A model generated the notes under the pieces. It was given only the letters and a program-made list of their open reading frames with translations, searched no databases and was not told where the DNA came from. DNA of 64,000 nucleotides from Cladorhizidae sp. MBARI D1340-BT2 (Eukaryota; Porifera; Demospongiae; Poecilosclerida; Cladorhizidae). Shown piece after piece: positions 44,031 through 55,772 of this stretch; the first letter of the stretch is position 1, and every line of letters begins with the position of its first letter. Where the stretch lies: positions 33,047,663 to 33,111,662 of the forward strand of contig JAQNBH010000015.1 in NCBI GenBank assembly GCA_028752905.1. The letters run 5' to 3'. A program made the translations under genes and the position numbers.

Positions 44031-46619
44031 CCACACCTCTTTTCTGCAATTGAGAAACAGATCAGACACTGCAATGCACTGGTACATTTGGAGTGTTCTG
44101 GGACTCAAGTCCTTATGATTGTGTGCAAGTTATGTATGGCAGAAAACAGAGACAAGAACATATGATGCATAACATAGATTCTTGAAGTAATTTCAAAGTT
44201 TTTCACACGTTCTATTTTCTTATGTGCTGTCTGTTTACCACCTTAGCGAACACACTAGGAGACCTATTATTGGCTGAAATGACCAGCCAAGAATTTGCAA
44301 TGCTTATCTGAATTATGAGCTTTGGTTTTGGGGAGGATTCCATCAGCCATTTTGAAAACACAGGGAGTGACTCTGCACTCGCCGATAAAACTGTGAAATC
44401 CACAAGGTCCTTTTCCATCTCTGGCATTTTAGTACCAGAAGATTCGAAATTTTCCAACACCTGTGTATGACTAATCAAAATATGTCATGGGTAGAGATTA
44501 TCATAGGTAAGGCTCTTAGGCTTAGATCTAACTAGCTCACATGCTGTATTATTTCAGAACAAGTTGACTGTTCGGTCAATTTACTGTTCTTCTCTGCTAC
44601 ACAAGTCATTGAGAAGACAGCAGCTGATGCTCTAGCAAGGGGCTGACCCTAATAGCAAAAAGAATATCAACAAGGTATGGTATGTTCTGACTTGTGCAGT
44701 GTACAACAAGAAGATACCACAATGGCTTTATCAACGATCAACTTAAACTTTTGCTACTCAAAGTTTCAGCTACATGCTCTCATTATCTTTGGGAATGATT
44801 ACTGGTGAAGACTTCAGCATCTAGCCGAGATGTTGAACAACAAAGTATTAATTGATCATTGAGAAAGTCGATGTATTATAATACATGTATGCCAGCTGAG
44901 AGTTTGTTGAGAGAATAGTCGCGCAAGGTATGGTATGTCAACTGCCAGCAAACTGAGTGCTCAGCTACTATGCCATAGAGAAACCAAAAATAGAAACTAC
45001 AACAAAAATGTTTGTTTTTAAAAACAAACAACTTTATATATTGGATCAACTGTCAACACATAAAAAGGAACAAGACTACACCTGCGTAGACACAACCAGT
45101 TAGATGATCCTTTACCTTTTAAAATCATGTATACCGACATCTTTCTAGTGATTTGTGAAGATGAATTAAAAATATGAAAGTCATGTATATAGGTGATTGT
45201 GGTTTACGTCGTGGGTATAGTCTTGTTTGCTTTCTTTGTTGACAGGTCAACCAAATGAAAACATTTTGTTCCTGTTTATATACATGTGTGTACAACAGAG
45301 GTCGAAACAACTTGTCTGCAAAAGCTTACTGACACACACACTAGTCCATGAGCAGTATGACAGAACTCAGTATATGTAGGATAAATCACTTGTGCTACAA
45401 CATAATTATCACTGGATGGGCAAGTCACTTGATCAAATTATCATATCTGGAGCGATGTACATTAGTATGAAGGGAAAAAATTACAGGATAAAATTGCCGA
45501 GAAATTTAGTTTGTTTGGACCACCAATGCGTGAAGTCAGCATTTCCTTCTCCATCAAAATAGAAAATGTTACTATTAAAAAGTATGTTCAGCACAAACAG
45601 AATGATTTTCCTGCTCAAGTCCCATTCATGAAAGTATTTATAACCGTAAAAACGCTTTTTAAATACATTTGACTATAATTCACATCTATAATTTGCAATC
45701 GCTGTTACCTTCAGCTGCTCATGTTGGAAGCAGCACGGTAAAGTACCTGTCTATAAGTATTGGCATACCATAAAAGTAGGTTGTTAAGCCAGTATCTACA
45801 CTTAGCACATGTTTTTGTTTTTGTTACAAGCCTACTTTCCTGTTTCAAGGTTTCAAGGTATCAGCGGTTGGATGATCTAACGTCCAGAGTGTGCTCTGGC
45901 CAGAACTCCTGAAGGTTGGGAGGCCATTTCTCGATACTAACATGCACAGCAGCAAAAAGGGCACGTACATGTACAAGCAATGACCAATGTTGATATGCCA
46001 CAATCATAGGCATATTCGTCGTTAAGCAAATAATTAAGCGCACACTTCGGCTGCTCAATAAGCACTTATTTTGTTGTTGACATCTGCTATACAGTGTGTA
46101 CCTAGCTTAACAACCAGCTCTTATATATATACATGTATATTTTCTTTCTCAATAATTGACCTAAATTTACTCATTTGACATTTCGGCTCGAGCAAAACAT
46201 TATGTGAGTATGTTTCTACCAAGTTTAGCCAAGCTACTGTATACCAATTAGGGCTAATGAATTAGAGGATCTCTAGACCTTGCCTCTCCTCTATGATGTA
46301 ATCACTAGGTACAGCTCCTGGTCAGCCTTCAAACTCAAGTGCTGTCATTAAATGTGTTCTCTATAATATATATTTGTCAAATGATCTAATATACACTACA
46401 TACATTATCTATTTTTCTCAAGCTTTATGGATGTACACTCCAGCAAAGAATTCAGCATCTTACAGTAATAACATGTTAGACTATACGCATACAGGGCACC
46501 TATGATATACAATGACCACACCCACTTTTATTATCATAAGTTCGTGTGTTCACCTGTATGAAGTACACATACAAACATGTTACTCTATCTCCTTGTTAAA
46601 TAATATTAGTGAGTGGAGT
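44031..46619. other. Gene-free stretch with dispersed short repeats
   Basis: A head-to-head pair of the CTGATGA-type repeat lies at 44717-44800 (minus) and 44808-44874 (plus). An imperfect inverted repeat spans 45040-45250 (ACAAGACTA...CAACCAGTTAGATGAT against its complement), and another CTGATGA-type trace is at 46140-46200. A minus-strand frame of 88 codons (44212-44478) is open but not recognised. Confidence 0.5.
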
Positions 46620-46622
46620 TAA

Positions 46623-47187
46623 GGGAGGATACAGACATTTTTATGGGGGTTTTTTCTATAAAAACACCATAAATTGTTTCGTCCATTTTCAATGATTTTG
46701 GTCAAATGTGCCTCTTCTGTGTGCTCTGCAATGATATTTTCATAGTGGTGTTTCAATCAACCATGGCACTGAGATTACTTAGAAATTTCTTTACACCTTA
46801 AGTATGGGTCATCAACACTTGCCATTTATGTGCTAGAAGTGAAAGTCTCCTACTAGTCTATTTTCAGTACTAGCATGTGAAATGAGCATACAGACTAGAC
46901 TCTACCTCATAAGAAAAGGGATGATTTGAAAAACTGATTATTCATACGATAGAGAGATATAAAATTAATTTACTAATGATAATAAATTGACTGAGTTGGA
47001 AACATCAATGCACTTCTATGGGAAACCATGTTATTCATGCTTCTTCTCATCATTTATCAATCAGTTCACAATGAAAGGGCTGCATAACAAGTATCATTAC
47101 TCAAGAATAGTTAACAATAATGAGCTAAAACAATGAAATTATTTTTGTGGGCGTAAAAAAACAACCCAAAATTGGTCTGTTTCTCCC
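46623..47187. mobile_element. Second inverted-repeat element (565 bp), TAA-flanked
   Basis: Left end GGGAGGATACAGACATTTTT; right end, reversed, GGGAGAAACAGACCAATTTT. Both then run into G/T-rich sequence (GGGGGTTTTTT, GGGTTGTTTTTTT). TAA occurs directly outside each end (46620-46622, 47188-47190). No ORF. TAA targets fit PIF/Harbinger-like MITEs; a decayed TTAA element is the alternative. Confidence 0.55.
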
Positions 47188-47190
47188 TAA

Positions 47191-50100
47191 CTACTAAAAC
47201 TCTCACAATATGAATAATTACACTGCAATGAACAATAATTAATTAAGAAATGGTTAGTGTACACATGAGTCTGTGTAGTACTGACCACTTTATAAATTCT
47301 CCTGAGCTGTCAATATCTGAGCCAACCATGAGGTCGCTATTGATCATTTCAAGTAATAAAAATCCACACCATACATCGAAACCTAACAATCATCACTGCT
47401 TCCCCTCCCAGCTACAGCTACCAGCAGCTGATTGTGAGGTTAATAAACAATAAGACAAGGCCAAAAAGTGTTTCAGCCAAAACACTGCAACTATGTTGTA
47501 GCTTAGCAAGCAGCAATGCTGGCCATGGATACAGTTCTTCAAGTACAGCAACAATGTTTAAATTGGCAATATGACTAACAAACAATTTTAGAGTTATAAA
47601 TTCAGTAATTATGATAAACAGTCTTCTACTTGTACATTTATACACTTAGGTCAGTGTTCATGGAATGGGTTTATTTTACCACTGCACTTATTGCGGAACA
47701 TGAGTATTATTATGCTGGATACAGAGTGTCCTTGCAGTTTAAAGTGTCACTCAGTGTCATGTGATAATAATATAGTGCTACATGATATAGGGATTTTAGC
47801 TCTATATATGTTGTACATTTATGTTGAGAACAACAACAAAAATGTTTATAAAAACAAACACCCACAAGAGTTGATTTGTCACAAAACAACTCACATCTAT
47901 ACCATAACCAATTAGGTATCGTTTTATAATTTAACACCATTGATTATAAATATATATTTGACATGTGCATTTGACTGAATTCCATTTTGATTCATGGATG
48001 CAGTTATAATCAAGTGTCAACAGTGCTTTTTCATGGCTTGAGGGCACTATCAGGTAAGCACCATTGATACGCCACTAGCCTATATAGTAACAATTAAATA
48101 AAACCAAACATATTTTGTTTCTCTAGCAAACTAGAATTTAGGCTAAAGGCCACAGTATTAGCTAGCTGGTACCTCAGTATTCTAAGCTCTAGTGCGGCAG
48201 GCAATGATTCTCTTAGAACACATCCGCATGTCTTTTACTTTTATCAATAGCATTTCTGCAGATGCTATTAAAGTATAGTTAGATGCAGCCTTGCTAGCTA
48301 CTAAATTGCAACCTTTGTATTGATATATCTGCTATTGTCAGGAACATGAAACCTGCCTGCACAGATATTTCTAAAAAGTTAAATGCTATAGGATCATCTA
48401 ACTGGTTGTGGTCTACATAATCAGTGGTTGAGAAATGTACATAGCAACCATATATCACTAGATAGCCAATGAATTGACCAACATTGTGCTGAAATTTGGT
48501 TGCCTAGCAACTAATAACAAAACCTGAATATGCTTATAATACACACTAACTCTTCAATATTTGATCAATAGATTGGAAAAGAGGAAGGTAGTAGAGGAGG
48601 AGTGTACGATTAAGGAAACTGATCCAGTTGAGCATATACAGATTCCAAGTATGAGGCAGAACCTGGCACAGAGGGATAATATATTCTGTTGCAGAATCTA
48701 TGTTAATATTATTTAGCTAGCAGTATATAAATCAAAATAGCTAGAACTAGGTATAACTTTTACCATTGTATGTCTAGAGCTGTCTACAAAAATTCTTCCA
48801 TTGTTCAGGCTATCTAACTACATCTATACTTACCTTGAAACAATCTGTAAATCACTATCATCATTAGTAACAACATTTTTTTGAGATCTGCCATATCCTC
48901 AGGGTGCACAGCAAACATCATCATCAGTATCCTCAAAGTACAAGTATGTTCTTCATTACTGCTCTTGCTATCTGAGAGAGTTATTCAATATCAGCTCCAA
49001 AGCATTGCCTTGGTTGAATGGTAATGTCATATTTTCAGACACATGACTTCAAATAATATGACATTGCATTACCCTAGATAACCCTAGATACCTAGAACTA
49101 TTCAATATAAACTTCATTTATTGATAGAACAACCTTTCAATGATTTTCAGCACGATATTGGATAATTTAATTTTTTTTAGATAGTCATTCACTTTGCACC
49201 TATTACATCTGTGATTGAGTCAAGATAAATTTCATAGCATTTTCATTATTGTAGGATTACTTTCAGCTGGCATAAGATACCATATAAGGATTCTCGCTTT
49301 TTGTGTTTAGTGCCAACAAAATACTTCAGTCTCATGAGAAGCATTTCAGTTGAAAGGTTAGCACTAAAAACAAAAGGCTGATTGAAAGAGAATCCTTAAT
49401 AGTTTCTTCATGGTCCTTATATTTTTCCCAAACTAAATTGGAGTATGCTAGCACTAACCAACAACACTCACAAAAGTTACAGAATTCCACACCTATTACA
49501 AAAAAGGTATGAACCCCAGTAAACCATGACTTTATATAGGAAGGGAAGTGGGGCAGGGCAGAGACATTGACTCCCACTTGAAATAGTTCATCCCCATTGG
49601 AATTTTGAGTGTCCGTTTTTTGTATGAAGTTGCAAAAGTCTCAGACAACAAGGTTGACTAGATGAGATAAAGGCTTGCAGCATGTAGAATGAAACGCACT
49701 ATAGGCTATAATTTTCTTATATGAATTGAGATGAAATATTTGTAGATTTGGCAACACTAAATTATGACCTACTATTGAAATGCTTCCTCAATATTAAGTG
49801 CCATTGAGGTGCTCAATGGCCAAACCCCCTTACCAACTTTCAGTTTCCAACTTGCTATGGAGTATATAAACCAGCACACAGTTTAACATCTTCCAGATAT
49901 ATATGTGTCAGAAAAAAATCTCAATGGTCTAATTTTACAGGTGACCATGCCTATATAGCAGCACAGTATTTTTCTCCTTCAGGATGAGCATGTATGCAAT
50001 AGTAAAGTTGGTGTGGTCAAGTGACGAAATTAAAACTTATTAAGATGCTAGTTGTGAGTGATGTCACTATATGACAGCCAAATATATCTATCAAAAATAT

Positions 50101-50289
50101 CAGAGCTGATATTGCTGATATTGCTGCTTTATAAATGGAATTTGACTGAATAAAGATTGCAAAAGAACTTTTCTCCAATGATGATCATCATACAGATAAA
50201 TTTATATTGACCTATATATTTATATGGCAGTAATGGTTTTTGACCACCATTGTGTCAACTAGGCAGAAAAGTTTCGTAAAATCGGTGCT
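47191..50289. other. Gene-free stretch
   Basis: No coding signal is seen. 48410-48512 is related (~70 percent) to 61201-61310, both ending in a GTTGCCTAGCAAC palindrome. Confidence 0.5.
48410..48512. repeat. Dispersed repeat with X-box-like palindrome, copy 1
   Basis: ATGTACATAGCAACCAT ... ACATTGTGCTGAAATTTGG, then GTTGCCTAGCAAC at 48499-48511. Aligns with 61201-61310. The palindrome matches the general form of an RFX-binding X-box. Confidence 0.5.
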
Positions 50290-50500
50290 GATAACCAAAA
50301 ATAGTCATTCTGTGTCAAATCACCTATAAAAAAGTGGAATATTTAACCCACCTCCCTCAGATTTTGCACAAATTTGGTGCCTGTGATGATTTTGACTAGA
50401 AAAGCTGAAAATTCAAATATTAGCTTAATTGGATCAGTGGTTTTCACTTCTCACAATGTTTTGGTATATTCAGTATATCATTTTGGCTAATGCAATAGTC
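50290..50500 (-). repeat. Dispersed repeat, inverted relative to 51850-52010
   Basis: Reversed, it reads GAAAACCACTGATCCAATTA ... TTTCAGCTTTTCTAGTCAAA ... AAATCTGAGGGA, paralleling 51895-51990 at about 75 percent. Confidence 0.6.
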
Positions 50501-51849
50501 TCTGGATGAAGATGATCGAAGTGAGGGTGTTTCAACTAAACACAGTATGTCGTCTTCTGCGATCCAACATTTGTCCGATTGTAGCTAATGGCTGACAGAA
50601 CTGCTTAGCTGGAACATGTGGGTGCATGAAGTTGATTTTCTAATCACCAAATTCATTCGAGAGTACACCACCATTCTCTGCATCTTCATCACCACAAATA
50701 AGCTAAATTATCATTCACAGCATAACTTTTCACCAGGAACTGCCATGTTTTGGAAGATTAACACATTTCTCATACATATATTATAGCTAAGCTCACAATA
50801 CGTAGAGATCTAGTCCTTGGGTTTGCATGACAGCTCCATGGATCACAAAAAAATTTCTTCTGAGTTGAATACTTTGTAAGCAATTCTTTTTCATGATGCA
50901 GGCAAATTGTTTTTATTAAGTCTGCTATGCAATCTCATTTCTTCATGTTCCGTTACATTTGGAATTGAAATTTTCCTTGCACACAACTGATGACAGAGGT
51001 AGATAATTTTGTGAAAACTATAGTTATTCCTGTAAAATAAATATGCATACATTTAGACTAAACCAAATATCATAACTCCTCTGCTACCAAAATGATAGTG
51101 GTGAGTAAGTCACAGTCACTGCATTTGGCAAACAGGATCCCATCGCCAGAAAAACTATTTTTAAGAGGGCACCCATTTTGAAGATCGGTGCATTTTAATG
51201 ATCAGAAACAAGCCATCTTTGTTTCAACTATATGCCAATATTGTGTAGAAAGTACATGTAGTAAGACCAGGTAACACCACCAAAGTCAAGAGGAAATAGT
51301 TTGATTAATTCGTACTATGATTCGTATGTGCTACATTCTAGGCCATCATAAGCATTCTAGAAAAATAAATGTATACTCACATTTTTTGGAAGCAGTCTCA
51401 GAGAGTCTTGACAGATAAAATACTCTAGAATGTTCCTCCTATATAGCAACTTGATGAACATGTGCTTGTTCACTGCTAATTTGGGTTTATTTCACACATG
51501 GAGTATATACTGACTGGTTCAATTACAAAAGCCAAATAGGAGGAAGTGGGTATTTTAGATTTGCTTTCACAGACTACTGAGAAATATGACATCTTTCATT
51601 TTTACATATTCTGTATAAAACATATTGTGTATAAAACATGTTGGGCTACAAATCTGACAAATTTTCATTTCAAATTCAAAGGTCAAACTAAGAGTCAAAA
51701 GGTCATCACATTTTAACTTGGTTTGCCCCTACCAAAAAATAATAATAGCAGATTTGGAATCCCGGGGGGCATTTCCTTTCCCATGAGATCAATCACATCA
51801 AGATTGCTCACATGGTTGCAGAGTTATGGACGTTCAAATGTAGGTCAGC
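50501..51849. other. Gene-free stretch between inverted repeat copies
   Basis: No genes or strong repeats are recognised. Confidence 0.45.
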
Positions 51850-52010
51850 ACGCCAAATTTCAGCTCATTTACCGTAAATGGGCAGGCCATATCTTGAAAA
51901 CCACAGGTCCGATTGAGCCAATATAAGAAATTTCAGCTTTTTCTGCCAAAATCAGCAAAGACAACAAATTTGAAAAAAATCTGAGGGATTAATGTTAACA
52001 CCATTGACAT
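51850..52010 (+). repeat. Dispersed repeat, plus copy of the 50290 family
   Basis: GAAAACCACAGGTCCGATTG ... TTTCAGCTTTTTCTGCCAAA ... AAATCTGAGGGA. The preceding frame (51723-51926) is open for 67 codons, but it resembles no known protein and is treated as repeat sequence. Confidence 0.6.
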
Positions 52011-52457
52011 GGAATTCACAAATAAGTTTAGGTAATTGCCCACATTTCCGAGATGGTAGTATATTAGTCAAACAATAACAAACAGCAGATATAGTCTTTG
52101 GAATACCATTATTGGTTACTCCTACATTACCACCGTGAACTAGTATGCTGAGACAACATAGTGGTCACCACACACTACACATTTATTCATCTTATATATG
52201 TACCTGACGCCATTCCTAAGACAAGCCAGAGAAGAGGGAAAAAGAACATTTTGGAGAAACAAAGAGCCGGAAGAGCCTGGAAATCAACAGGGCCTCAGCG
52301 ACGTACACCAAGCAGTCTTGCGGATGACGGTGGTAGGGGAGATGAGGGATATGGGCGGGGCGGAGCTTAGAGCACCAGCCTCAGGCAAGTTGTTATTCCG
52401 CGCTTGCGCGACGTACGGATTAGGCTCTTGGTGTTGGGGCACTTACCTATAATGGGC

Positions 52458-53150
52458 GGACTCAGGGGTGGAACTGCAAGCTCTGTTGGATATGATACAG
52501 GCTTATGTGATGGAAGATGAAGTTTCATAGAGAGCAAGGTCATGGTAGTAGGGAAGAAGGAAGCAGGAGTAAATTGGACGATTGGCGTGGAGATATTGGA
52601 AGAGGTCAAAGAATTCAAGTACTTGGCAGTGTGGTTTGATAGGAAGCTAAGAGATAATGTTCAGTTAGAGAAGATGGCAAAGAAGGCAGAATAGTGGGTT
52701 GGAAAGGTGACATGGTGGAAGTAGACAGAGGAAGAATGGTGTAGCTTCTAGTGAGACCTAGTTTGGAGTATGCAGCTGAGGTATGGTGGACAGGTGGACA
52801 TAGTACATACTAGAAGTTGGAGTTAGCATAGATGTGAGTGGGTAGGAGATTGTAGGGGGTAGGTAGTAGAGTAGCAGGAGTGGCAGTACAGGGAGATATG
52901 GGGTGGAGGAAGCTAGAGGAGAGGAGGGAAGAGATAAAGGTTGTGCTTGGTATGAGATTAAGGGTATTTGAACAGAGTAGATTGTTAAAAAAATTGTTTA
53001 AATTAACTAAGAGAGGATGGAGGAATTTGATGGTAGGAAGAATGAGATCTTGAGAAAATACGAGCTAAACAATGAGGTTAGGTCGGTACGTAAGTGGAAG
53101 GGGAAAGTGAAGGTGAGAAGTACACAGCACATTGTACTAAATGAATTCTA
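52458..53150 (+). pseudogene. LINE-type reverse transcriptase C-terminal fragment
   Basis: Plus-strand pieces in order: SKVMVVGKKEAGVNWTIG, LEEVKEFKYLAVWFDRKLR, QLEKMAKKAE, VRPSLEYAAEVWWTGG, GVAVQGDMGWRKLEERREE and NEILRKYELN. This matches the thumb and post-RT region of non-LTR elements (KYLG..D..., LEYA.EVW, L..RR). Several stops and shifts occur, and the catalytic RT core is absent. A fragment of the same family's C-terminus lies inverted at 54490-54800. Confidence 0.7.
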
Positions 53151-54489
53151 CTAACTAATAATGAATGACTGTCGAGTGATCATCAAAGTTAGAACATGTT
53201 GATGAACTAAGGGTCCAACTTCTTATGAAAATGGAACAATTAATGATGATGATGAAGATTCTAAGACAACAATGATCCACGAGATGTTAATATAATTTAA
53301 TGGCTAGGCAAGGATGTTCATATTAATTATATTTATATATATAACTGAATCCTCTTAAAATGAGATTTAGGAATAGCGACTTTTCATCCAACATTCATCT
53401 AATGGTGGTCTTGGTGATAAATGGCATATGTCCCCGTTCTTCCTGCTCCATTATCCAACATTCTTAATAGAAAAATCTTATTCATTAGTTACATAGGCTA
53501 CACCAAAGCTGGTATTTGTCCTTCAACGGCTGCTACTGTCATATTCTGCTCTAATTTTTGTGTTTAAGCCAAATGTTGTCAAGTTCATAATCATAATAAC
53601 TCTCTTAGCCGTACAGTGCTTTCTCACCTACCCATGCAGTTTATATGAATGATTTGGGCAAGGTGGTTTTAGAGGGCTTGCCGTGGTTTAGTTGTTTTTC
53701 TCATTTCAGGATGGCATGTTCTGCTATCTGGAAATGGATATCAGCTATTAAGCCCACTCACATTTCTGCACGGAAAATCCCCCCCCCCCCCCCCCCCCCC
53801 CACCACCAGGGATCGAATTTTTGGTGGAATTTTGGTCTGCCCTTGGGATTTGGGTCTGATCAGGGCACATATGAATACCTATATCTATATAGCCATAATA
53901 ATAGTAGTAGCAGTTGAAGTAGTAACAGTAGTATATATAGGTAATAGTAATTTGTTATGCATCAGTTCAGTTGCCATCCTTGCCTGAATGGATGGAATCT
54001 CTTTCCAGTCACAAGGAGTAGATATATATATTTACCTCTGAATTTCATGTCAAAAACTTCAGATCATCCACCTGAGACTACTTGGCCATTTTTGAGAATT
54101 ATTATCTTTTTATCTTGACTGCAACTAGTTGGATAACAGTTTACTACAGATCCTCCAAGAACTTGGTTAGCACATGTCTGAGAGTAGAGTGATGATGATT
54201 CACAGTTGAATGCACAAGGTAGATAGAGTACGAGTAGCCAGAATAACTTACCCTGATGAATATACATGTCCAGACCATTTTTCACGGAATTTTGATCCAC
54301 TGAACCATTATTATGTCACAAGCCCTATAATTTAATCTTGATACTGCAGAGCCTGTTAAGGCCACCACATATACTACATCACAGTCTAACAGTAACAACA
54401 CATAAAAATCTATGTTATCAACATTATTTATAATATCCATAATACTAATAGCTAAGAGTGTCCGGCTGATCAAGGATGGGGGGATCAAA
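53151..54489. other. Gene-free stretch with poly-C run
   Basis: A 23-base C run lies at 53779-53801. No coding signal is seen. Confidence 0.5.
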
Positions 54490-54800
54490 GATCATTCATT
54501 CATCAGCTCGCCATACCAACAGTTCCTTTCTCCTCTTCCACCACTTCCCAAATGAACACACTCTCCCACCTCCCATCACTGCATCACTTACTCCCTCCAC
54601 ACCTTTCCTCAACAGCAACCCACCTTTCTATCTTTGCCACTCTTCTATATTCATCCAGCCACTGTCCAATTCGGCACACTTCCTCCACCAATACAAACCA
54701 ATCCTTCTTAAATTCCCCACACATCATCAAGAAATATCCCACATCTTCTCCTGATCCACCAACACACACATCTCTCATCCTTAATTATTCCACATCTCTC
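54490..54800 (-). pseudogene. LINE-type protein C-terminus, minus strand
   Basis: The minus frame 54584-54778 (MRDVCVGGSGEDVGYFLMMC, then EFKKDWFVLVEEV) looks like the end of LINE proteins, where a CxxC...HFL..C cluster is followed by a charged helix. The expected first CxxC is degraded (DVCVG). Downstream EVGECV continues in another frame. It is a remnant only. Confidence 0.5.
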
Positions 54801-55529
54801 TGACAACCCAGCTGACACAGTCCTCAGTCTAAATTGCAACCTCACACCTTCCTGACAATGCATGGACCTCACATACCTCTCAACCCTGCACCATTCTTTG
54901 CCAATTTCTACTTCAGCATACTCTTGATATTTACATTAACAATACTACTATTGTTTACTAATCTATATCCCCTATTATGCTCACTATACCAGTTATTATT
55001 CTCAAAAATGTTCATTTCTATATTGTAATATTATTCCACATGGTCATGAAGACAATGAGTTGGTAAGAGTGAGAAAACTCATTCTGAGCCAACTGAAGAA
55101 GGCTGCAGATAAAAAATCATCCTCGTAATGAGTCATATACCAAGTTGATCTATGATGACTACATATTGCATCATTAGTTTATATATCCAACTACTCACAA
55201 TAAATATATGAAAAAAGACCAAAATTATGTTCAAAATTGGTTCCAATTATGCTGGCATTATGCCTGCCCCTCAGAAGTCCCTATTGTGCTCTATATTATG
55301 CTGGCATAATCTACCTTAGCATAGCTTATAATTATTATACTGCATTATGTCAATTACTTGCATAATTAATATTCAATCGTGTGATGCTGGTATGGTTGAT
55401 TTTGATAACCATCTACCTCTACCCAGTTATGAAAGGAAATAATCTGCCAGACTTTATTGTCCATTTGGAGTTCATAACAAAGGCTATCTTCAAGGATTAG
55501 ACTTTTATAATCCATATTCCCTAACAGAA
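54801..55529. other. Gene-free stretch left of the young LTR element
   Basis: AT-rich; no coding signal is recognised. Confidence 0.5.
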
Positions 55530-55534
55530 ACATG

Positions 55535-55756
55535 TGTAGTAACTTGACTTGTTGTACTGTATACTTTGAACTATGTATATGATTCATGCATTGACGCATA
55601 CACAATAGCCATGTCATGTGATTATGAGGCGGGGCGTGGGCCACGCCCGACCAGTTAGTTAGCCAATCTATCTCATGCTTTTTCTGTGACTATTTCTCTA
55701 TCCATGCATTTGCTCATCAATACTTGCAAGATAGGAAGTTGACCCACGATATTACA
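55535..55756 (+). repeat. 5' LTR of the Mag-like element
   Basis: TGTAGT...TTACA, 222 bp. Contains a GC-rich palindrome GGGCGTGG-G-CCACGCCC (55632-55648). Pairs with 59912-60133. Confidence 0.97.
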
Positions 55757-55757
55757 T

Positions 55758-55772
55758 TGGCGACGAGGATGG
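55758..55772 (+). promoter_or_regulatory. Primer-binding site, tRNA-Ser(GCU) type
   Basis: TGGCGACGAGGATGG, one base after the LTR. From general knowledge it complements the 3' end of animal tRNA-Ser-GCU (CCATCCTCGTCG plus CCA) over 15 bases. The gag start codon (55769-55771) lies within it. Confidence 0.75.

Noticed and set aside
44212..44478. 88-codon minus-strand frame (starting MISHTQVLENF)
   Set aside because: Composition looks protein-like, but no motif, homologous copy or splice context could be identified, so it is not called a gene.
51723..51926. 67-codon frame
   Set aside because: Lies in a dispersed repeat whose other copy (50290-50500) is not open.
52161..52452. Two overlapping frames of 69-84 codons before the LINE fragment
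   Set aside because: No continuity with the LINE protein pieces and no similarity recognised; possibly upstream decayed element sequence.
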